Shown here: positions 31,301 through 35,216 of the stretch, in pieces
Numbering within the stretch: the stretch's first letter is position 1
Layout: every line of letters starts with the position of its first letter
From: Verrucomicrobiota bacterium
Lineage (GTDB): Bacteria; Verrucomicrobiota; Lentisphaeria; Victivallales; UBA1829
Direction: 5' to 3'
Length of the DNA: 35,216 nt
Assembly (NCBI GenBank): GCA_022703965.1
Contig: JAKJHH010000017.1
Span: 1-35,216 of the forward strand
The notes under the pieces: generated by a model
What the model was told of the DNA's origin: nothing
What the model saw: the letters and a program-made list of their open reading frames with translations, nothing else
Databases searched by the model: none
Program-made: the position numbers and the translations under genes

Positions 31301-32325
31301 CCGGAATAAGCGCAAAACAGGTAGAAAATTTGCTCGCCTCCGCAAAATTCCTGGGATTTGGCGATCCTTTCGACATAAGCGTGTTCATGGCTTCCGAAAA
31401 CGCCCTGTCGCTGATCATATCAAATCGACTGAACAATACTGCATCAGGAACGGTCAAACTGCTTAAGTTCCCAGTCGGCTGGCAATTCAAAAATCTGGAA
31501 GCGAAATTTACAAATATTGCGCCAGGGCAGACAGCCAGATTGGAACTGGAACTCAAAGATTCTAAATTTAAACAACTCGTTCCATATACCTTTGAATTTG
31601 CCATTCACACTGACAGCGAACAGTTCACCCGCAGTGCGAAACTTTCTGTGCTGTTTGCAACTCATCTGCCTGAGATTCGCGGCAAAGGCAATATCAACAA
31701 CTGGAACAACGCTCAATGGATACAGCTGGCCGAGGATCATCTGTCAATGAACTATCATCTGGAAGAACGCTGGCGGAACCCGGAAGACCTTTCTGCGCGG
31801 ATCGCATGTGGATGGAACAAGGACGGCTTCGGAATCGCAATAATTGTCAAGGATAATGCCTTTGTCTTCCCTGAAAGCCCCATAGGCAGTTGGCAGAATG
31901 ACTCCATACAGTTGTATTTTGACATGAACAAAGATGCCACTCCGGATAACGCCCGGCGCGGAACGCATCAGGCCGATGATCTGAGTTATCAGATCGCTCT
32001 GGTCGGCGGTAAAAATCCTGCGGCATATCTCGATAAAGCTCCTCAAGGACGCTATATAGGAGAAAACAATCAAACGACCGGCCTTGACAATGAGGTCAAA
32101 CTAAATATCAGCAGGCTCGATTCCGGTGACTTGTTCTATGATATCTTCCTGCCCAAGACAAGTCTGCCGTCCATTGAATTCCGAAATGGCAATTCCTTCG
32201 GGTTTTCACTGATTATCAACGACAACGACGGCAAGGGACGCAAAACAGGACTGACTCTTGCCCCCAAAGGCGGCGAACCCTTCAACAACCCGCATGAATT
32301 CCGGGATCTGATATTGCTTCCATGA
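28363..32325 (+). CDS. giant secreted clan GH-A glycoside hydrolase with CBM4/9-like and CBM9-like modules
   Basis: A 1320-residue exported protein. Signal peptide about 1-25 (FLCILSLLLATALCA). Two CBM4/9-type sandwiches appear at about 150-325 and 325-480; the second has the pattern NIVPNPAFDLGFWGW to VLIDKVQIEAG. The catalytic barrel lies at about 590-950, with acid/base Glu716 in VDGWELLNEPHLW and nucleophile candidate Glu824 in VKIWNTEQYF, 108 residues apart, as in clan GH-A families such as GH10 and GH39. The C-terminal part, about 1105-1320, resembles a family 9 CBM (NNWNNAQWIQL, SARIACGWNKDGFGIAI, WQNDSIQLYFDMNKD). Such CBM sets are typical of xylan-active enzymes, so hemicellulose is a reasonable guess only. 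It follows the module 3 pseudopilin by 32 bp. Confidence 0.85.
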   Translation: MTYNCNSAKTFLCILSLLLATALCAATPQFKYDNNFTPGSDNPGIMDIQVRKNKLYGQVSMTSELDPGLYRLRLPYRARGDWEAQFSANLVYSDQVGGNISLWQNFSISEAWSNLDIVFKMERKNAPILIFNRNAEMGNMQLLQVKDPIITPLAFAPGENWFGNDGSLHGEEGCLPSGWTHYHNMSPESNGMSSNQGYGGSNQVLKLSAAGDKHSCLSSIQFPFPDKGELEFSVWAKSAVDSPALMTVFMLGDSYKWSVSQRFYLDSNWRQYTVRRPIPDKIEKTPFFWCRMDISPGSQALVGKVDLRIVPIEKQAQVNLTGNIVPNPAFDLGFWGWNQYWHTASNMTNSISRPEPTLISNGKSNAARLLEPMSLTSRTFPVESGKKYTVSAWMKNAESGKNAKCTLLMIDSKWRNKSQTFNLSDEWKRYSFSFVWDGVSRRGVAYMRLDPRDNPVLIDKVQIEAGEAGDFSLQPVQLGLTPENGYANNIFTLGEQKSAMNIKVICAAGLTGLIKVAASVRDAWGNEVNSCEFKFDAVPEIKELPFDIQQNKRRGVFHVLLTAFDDKGKILGQGEGRYAVCRDLSNMELPHNPVAGHHEMMIFSEPYIDNFMPILKTYVPINDFNRCFFTIQPEMLKNPAVIQNHKELFAHWNWNSAVKNIMVMGLPDAEKHPWVTELLAAQGEIPSAVMEKYLEYVDQTVRNYKSIVDGWELLNEPHLWRVKNGPEQGKQTMPPEKTAALYRMAYPLIKKIDPSILVAGPCAGKELAWSEDFMKAGAARSFDVFTFHGYCDSPDNNDTYGRIMTFKTLLERYGRQNVKIWNTEQYFSPRIPWQRQHEEEYYRHYFRDRELDAAAVMVSNLIHHAAADSRVAMFAFTSTVIDGIGSDLLPFDAFGAINATIEFLGNAGTGHPLELGSALKSFIFPNAKGGVLVTLHAVSDEATGQMAAIKGVKAFDMMGNLLTGDKIPVSNTPVYLRFPSGISAKQVENLLASAKFLGFGDPFDISVFMASENALSLIISNRLNNTASGTVKLLKFPVGWQFKNLEAKFTNIAPGQTARLELELKDSKFKQLVPYTFEFAIHTDSEQFTRSAKLSVLFATHLPEIRGKGNINNWNNAQWIQLAEDHLSMNYHLEERWRNPEDLSARIACGWNKDGFGIAIIVKDNAFVFPESPIGSWQNDSIQLYFDMNKDATPDNARRGTHQADDLSYQIALVGGKNPAAYLDKAPQGRYIGENNQTTGLDNEVKLNISRLDSGDLFYDIFLPKTSLPSIEFRNGNSFGFSLIINDNDGKGRKTGLTLAPKGGEPFNNPHEFRDLILLP

Positions 32326-32443
32326 GCCGCGAAGCTCTCAGGTTTTCCTTAGAATTTCTCTTGTCCTAAAGCAAAGCTGCCATGGGGTATGAAACAGAAA
32401 GCTTTTCATAGACGCAGTCTGAGCCTAAGTCCCGCAAAATAAT

Positions 32444-33217
32444 TCATGCCCAGTTGCTGGGGAGGTATTTTTGACGGTAAGCGCCGGGGCTTTCATTGTT
32501 GTACTTTTTGAAAGCCCTGTAGAAGCTTTCCAGATGTTCAAAGCCGCAGGCTTCGGCGATTTCTTTTACAGGCATATTGCTTGCAGTCAAAAGGTCTCCT
32601 GCTTTCTGAAGACGTTGTTTCATGATAAATGTATGCGGAGTCATATGCATATGTTTCATGAAAAGATTCTGGAAATAAGGACGGCTTAGACCGCATAAGT
32701 CAGCAAGAGTTTCCACATCAAGCCTGTCCGTCAGATTCCTTTTTATATGCTCAATACTTCTATAAATATTGTGTGGAAGCTCTTCTTTTGAAGGACTCCT
32801 GCCTTTCTGCCATGCGTACCACTCAAGGGTTGAATAACAGTAATCGCCGAGAATCGACAGATCACAGTCATCCTGCACAAAGGCGCGTCTGGCATCCTTG
32901 ACGAAGGCTGGAAGTGTCTCAAGACGTGTCCAGAAGCTCAAACGAGGACACGGTTTCATCTCATTAAGTTTAAAGAGCAGAACAAGACACTGATAAGGAC
33001 TGCCAGGCTCAAAAACTGAAATAGTATATTCTCCTTCGCGATGTCTGAAAATCGTCCCGTTTCCGTAATAACGGCCTCCGTCTCCATTGTCGAAGAAGAC
33101 AGAACCGCCCGTGATGATTTCAACTCTTTCATGTGCTTCGGGAGTCGGCGAAGGCTTAGGGATTATTCCGTCTGTTGCGATGAAGTATCCAACGCGCACA
33201 AGTTGTACATCACTCAT
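32444..33217 (-). CDS. AraC-family transcriptional regulator
   Basis: A 257-residue regulator. The N-terminal half is a cupin-like sensor (VEIITGGSVFFDNGDGGRYYGNGTIF, with HREGEYTISVFEPGSPYQCL after it). Residues about 155-255 hold two helix-turn-helix motifs (DVETLADLCGLSRPYFQNLFMKHMHMTPH and MPVKEIAEACGFEHLESFYRAFKKYNNESPGAYR). AAGGA lies about 10 nt before the ATG. It is divergent from the isomerase/epimerase gene at 33338, 120 bp away, whose promoter has a good -10 and no -35, a pattern fitting activation by this protein. Its 3' end faces the giant hydrolase gene across 118 bp that hold only a short GAGC/GCTC hairpin. Confidence 0.92.
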   Translation of the reverse strand: MSDVQLVRVGYFIATDGIIPKPSPTPEAHERVEIITGGSVFFDNGDGGRYYGNGTIFRHREGEYTISVFEPGSPYQCLVLLFKLNEMKPCPRLSFWTRLETLPAFVKDARRAFVQDDCDLSILGDYCYSTLEWYAWQKGRSPSKEELPHNIYRSIEHIKRNLTDRLDVETLADLCGLSRPYFQNLFMKHMHMTPHTFIMKQRLQKAGDLLTASNMPVKEIAEACGFEHLESFYRAFKKYNNESPGAYRQKYLPSNWA

Positions 33218-33288
33218 GAATAGTGAATCCTTATGGTAAAAGAATCTTACATTTTGTCAATAGCAATAGATAATTTGATCTGATAGAA

Positions 33289-33294
33289 TATAAT
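33289..33294 (+). promoter_or_regulatory. -10 box of the isomerase gene, no matching -35
   Basis: TATAAT at 33289-33294, preceded at the right distance by ATAGAT, which does not resemble a -35 box. The gene therefore likely needs an activator, and the divergent AraC protein is the obvious candidate. An AGGAG ribosome site precedes the ATG at 33338. Confidence 0.4.
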
Positions 33295-33337
33295 TAAACG
33301 TTCTTTTTGTAAATACAATCCAAAACAGGAGATATAA

Positions 33338-34081
33338 ATGAAAATCAGATTAGGGGTTCAGAGTTACTGTTTCAGAAACACATCCGAAAACGCTAAAGTT
33401 GCGGAAATGGTCAAGGAAATAGGACTCAAGAGAATAGAGCTCTGCCGTCTGCATCCGGACTTTGCTAAGGTGGAACTTCATGCCCCGGCAATAGCTGCCT
33501 ACAAGAATGCCGGAGTCGAAATCATATCGACGGGCGTTAATAAAATCAGCGGAGACATTGCGGCTGACCGTCTTCTTTTTGAATTCGCCAAGGCAGCAGG
33601 TTCCAAGGTTATGAGCGTAAACTTCTCGCTCGCCACAATCGACAAGGAACTCAAGAGCGCGGAAGCTCTTGCTGAAGAATACAATATGAAGCTCGGAATT
33701 CACAATCACGGCGGCTACCACTGGCTCGGTCAGGCTGAAGCCCTCGCGTGGGTTTTCAGCAAATCCAGCCCCAGAGTAGGACTCACACTCGACACAGCCT
33801 GGGCTATCGACGCCAAGCAGTCCCCGCAGAAACTTGTCGAAGAATTCGCGTCTCGCCTCGTAAACATCCACTTCAAGGACTTCACCTACAATCCGGACAG
33901 AACACATAACGACGTTCCTGTCGGCACAGGAATTCTGAATCTCAAGGACTTCCTTGCAACACTTGAAAAGGTGGGCTATAATGGAATCGGCGTTCTTGAG
34001 TACGAAGGCGATCCGGCTGATCCGGTTCCTGCTCTCAAGAAGTGCGTAGCTCAGATGAAGCAATTCATGGACATTGACTGA
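33338..34081 (+). CDS. sugar phosphate isomerase/epimerase-type TIM-barrel protein
   Basis: A 247-residue protein of the xylose-isomerase-like TIM-barrel superfamily (PF01261), which includes IolE, IolI, hydroxypyruvate isomerase and ketose 3-epimerases. Candidate metal and catalytic residues sit on successive strands: LGIHNHGG, GLTLDTAW, LVNIHFKDF and GVLEYEGD (His, Asp, His and Glu). GVQSYCFRN opens the barrel. There is no signal peptide, so it is cytoplasmic. It probably interconverts an imported sugar or its oxidised form. It is divergent from an AraC regulator and is followed, after a 340-bp repeat-containing gap, by a Gfo/Idh/MocA oxidoreductase, a frequent functional partner. Confidence 0.88.
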   Translation: MKIRLGVQSYCFRNTSENAKVAEMVKEIGLKRIELCRLHPDFAKVELHAPAIAAYKNAGVEIISTGVNKISGDIAADRLLFEFAKAAGSKVMSVNFSLATIDKELKSAEALAEEYNMKLGIHNHGGYHWLGQAEALAWVFSKSSPRVGLTLDTAWAIDAKQSPQKLVEEFASRLVNIHFKDFTYNPDRTHNDVPVGTGILNLKDFLATLEKVGYNGIGVLEYEGDPADPVPALKKCVAQMKQFMDID

Positions 34082-34152
34082 AGAAGGTCTGTCGTCCCTC
34101 ACCAAACTAGTGAGCTCCAGCTTCCCTCAGAGCACGGGAAGAAGCTGAACAT

Positions 34153-34247
34153 GGGTAGCGACGGCAGTCCCTTGCCGTCGAATCCTTAGACATTAATGCA
34201 GGAAGCAAGGGGAGAAGAAGCCGTCAAGGGACTGACGGCACTACCCG
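34153..34247. repeat. BIME-like inverted pair of REP-type hairpins
   Basis: Hairpin 1 is GACGGCA-GTCCCT-TGCCGTC (34160-34179). Hairpin 2 is CCGTCA-AGGGAC-TGACGG (34221-34238). Including GGGTAG (34153-34158) and CTACCC (34241-34246) the two arms are inverted copies at 21 of 26 positions, 40 bp apart. The two 6-nt loops are exactly complementary. The arrangement resembles bacterial interspersed mosaic elements built from two inverted REPs. Confidence 0.6.
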
Positions 34248-34263
34248 TCAAATGTCCCTCAAA
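34235..34263 (+). repeat. dispersed 29-nt repeat, copy 2
   Basis: This stretch matches 3407-3435 at 26 of 29 positions and overlaps the right arm of the REP-like pair. It shows that at least part of the element recurs in intergenic DNA about 31 kb away. Confidence 0.55.
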
Positions 34264-34318
34264 AATGGAAAAATCTTGTTGAAAAAAATAAGAAGTTTAC
34301 GGATAGTAGTACAAAGAC

Positions 34319-34346
34319 GGGTGGATGCGCCTTGCCTCCACCCTTT
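34319..34346 (+). terminator. hairpin upstream of the oxidoreductase gene, weak terminator candidate
   Basis: GGGTGGA (34319-34325) pairs with TCCACCC (34337-34343) around an 11-nt loop, followed by TTT and then A residues. It may end transcription from the isomerase gene or merely structure the leader of the next gene. The short T run makes termination uncertain. Confidence 0.3.
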
Positions 34347-34421
34347 AAAAAATGCTTTCCATTTTATTTTTGATTGAATAGAAATGGAAGATATCAAAAA
34401 CAATCCAGGAGATTTTTTGTT

Positions 34422-35216
34422 ATGGACAAAGTCAGATTCGGAGTATTAGGCTGCGGTTTTATCGGTAAAGTCCACATGTCCAACATCACAAGCGCAGGCC
34501 CGGATGCCGAGCTCGTAGCAGTCTACGATCCTTTTGAAAAGCTCGCAATCGAAGCCAAGGAAAAATTCAACGCAAAGTACATCTTCGACGACCCCGACAA
34601 GCTTTTCAAATGCAAGGAAGTCGATGCCGTTGTCATTGCCTCGCCGAACAAGACTCACGCGGATCTTGCGGTCAAGGCGTTCAAGGCCGGCAAGCATGTA
34701 ATCGTTGAAAAGCCTCTGGCTCTCTCGGGCGCAGACGCACGCAAGATCGTTCAGGCCGCTGAAAAGGCCGGAACCGTTTCGATGGTTCCCCATCAGATGC
34801 GCTGGACACCGGCGGCCTCTCAGGTCAAAAAGCTTGTAGGCGACGGAGAACTCGGCAAGGTCTATTACGCAAAAGCGCAGTGGCTGCGTCAGTGCGGAAT
34901 TCCGGGCTGGGGAAGCTGGTTCACAAGATTCACTGAATCAGGAGGCGGCCCCCTCATTGACATCGGCGTCCACATGCTCGACCTCACAATGTACCTTGCA
35001 GGTTCAGGAGCCAAGCCGGTATCTGTATTCGGCTCGACTTTCGCGGAATTCGGCCCGCGCCGTCAGGGACTCGGCACCTGGGGAACGCCTGATTGGAACG
35101 GATTCTATGATGTCGAAGACCTTGCAACAGCTCTCATCAAACTCGACAACGGCTCGACGATCTCCCTAGAAGTAAGCTGGGCGGCGAACCTCAACGATGT
35201 CGACGCGACTCCCGCC
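34422..35216 (+). CDS. Gfo/Idh/MocA-family oxidoreductase (3' end outside the window)
   Basis: The first 265 residues of an NAD(P)-dependent sugar or polyol dehydrogenase, open to the window edge; family members are usually 330-400 residues. The Rossmann motif is VLGCGFIG (8-15), the signature EKP is at 96-98 (HVIVEKPLALS), and the second-domain catalytic block is GGPLIDIGVHMLDL with Asp180 and His184. It is cytoplasmic. An AGGAG ribosome site lies 10 nt before the ATG at 34422. The isomerase/epimerase upstream is on the same strand; oxidoreductases and isomerases of these two families commonly act in sequence on inositols or sugar derivatives, so a shared pathway is likely. The exact substrate is not readable. 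Confidence 0.92.
   Translation, partial: MDKVRFGVLGCGFIGKVHMSNITSAGPDAELVAVYDPFEKLAIEAKEKFNAKYIFDDPDKLFKCKEVDAVVIASPNKTHADLAVKAFKAGKHVIVEKPLALSGADARKIVQAAEKAGTVSMVPHQMRWTPAASQVKKLVGDGELGKVYYAKAQWLRQCGIPGWGSWFTRFTESGGGPLIDIGVHMLDLTMYLAGSGAKPVSVFGSTFAEFGPRRQGLGTWGTPDWNGFYDVEDLATALIKLDNGSTISLEVSWAANLNDVDATPA

Larger units (their letters stand above)
34082..34421. other. 340-bp gene-free region with REP-like hairpins
   Basis: No gene is present. From left to right it holds a hairpin just after the isomerase gene (CAGCTTCCC with GGGAAG-A-AGCTG, 34118-34147), an inverted pair of REP-like hairpins (34153-34247), copy 2 of the 29-nt repeat (34235-34263), a GGGTGGA/TCCACCC hairpin (34319-34343), and the ribosome site of the next gene. 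Confidence 0.65.

Noticed and set aside
33233..33260. TTGACA-16-TACCAT on the minus strand as promoter of the AraC gene at 33217
   Set aside because: The predicted start would fall downstream of the gene's AAGGA ribosome site (33228-33232), so the mRNA would lack it. The -35 match is probably accidental.
1..35216. CRISPR array, defence island or biosynthetic cluster
   Set aside because: No regularly spaced repeats, no cas-like, restriction or toxin-antitoxin pair, and no synthase or synthetase modules were found.

Overview
The window looks like chromosome from a polysaccharide-degrading bacterium of the PVC group, most likely Lentisphaerota (Victivallis-like). This is inferred from style and not from a marker gene. 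It has many prepilin-like proteins starting with the [12 protein letters not shown] signature, very large secreted multidomain hydrolases, winged-helix (GntR-type) regulators fused to LacI-type sensor domains, a PF12831-type FAD oxidoreductase, and Gfo/Idh/MocA and TIM-barrel isomerase genes. There is no rRNA, no complete tRNA and no CRISPR array.

Layout. Positions 1-2640 are the right end of an integrated element (prophage or phage-like island): a Phage_gp49_66-family protein, a small lipoprotein, a strong terminator, a small ORF under a near-consensus promoter, and a tyrosine integrase on the minus strand. The element ends in the 3' half of a tRNA-Gly(CCC) gene. That half-tRNA is joined directly, through a shared 9-bp core, to the 3' part of a homocitrate/2-isopropylmalate synthase-type gene. 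The element therefore seems to have integrated at a secondary, tRNA-like site inside a metabolic gene. Positions 3593-7043 hold an IclR regulator, a short-chain dehydrogenase and an FAD-dependent oxidoreductase with a carbohydrate-binding-like N-terminal domain. Positions 7044-15485 (minus) are a five-gene operon: regulator, pseudopilin, 1464-aa secreted protein, 251-aa secreted protein, 490-aa secreted protein. Positions 15578-19753 hold two small 'regulator plus intracellular glycosidase' pairs: a GH29-like enzyme divergent from a GntR/LacI regulator, and an AraC regulator divergent from a GH5-like enzyme. Positions 20070-25986 and 26559-32325 are two further operons, each made of regulator, pseudopilin and giant secreted clan GH-A-like hydrolase. 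Positions 32444-35216 hold an AraC regulator divergent from a TIM-barrel sugar isomerase/epimerase and a Gfo/Idh/MocA oxidoreductase that runs off the window.

How it works together (inference). Each enzyme set carries its own one-component sugar sensor, and there is no SusC/SusD pair, ABC importer or two-component system in sight. The most striking pattern is the triad 'wHTH-LacI regulator > type II/IV pseudopilin with a C-terminal H-X9/10-D motif > giant signal-peptide hydrolase'. It occurs three times in 23 kb with the same gene order and tight or overlapping junctions. I propose that each pseudopilin is a dedicated accessory for displaying or exporting the hydrolase encoded just downstream. 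All three pseudopilins lack the classical glycine before the FTLIE cleavage site.

Intergenic DNA also holds structure: an inverted pair of REP-like hairpins with complementary loops (34153-34247) whose 29-nt flank recurs 31 kb away, a 130-bp element bounded by imperfect inverted repeats (19835-19964), and a perfect 11-bp tandem repeat at the integrase promoter.
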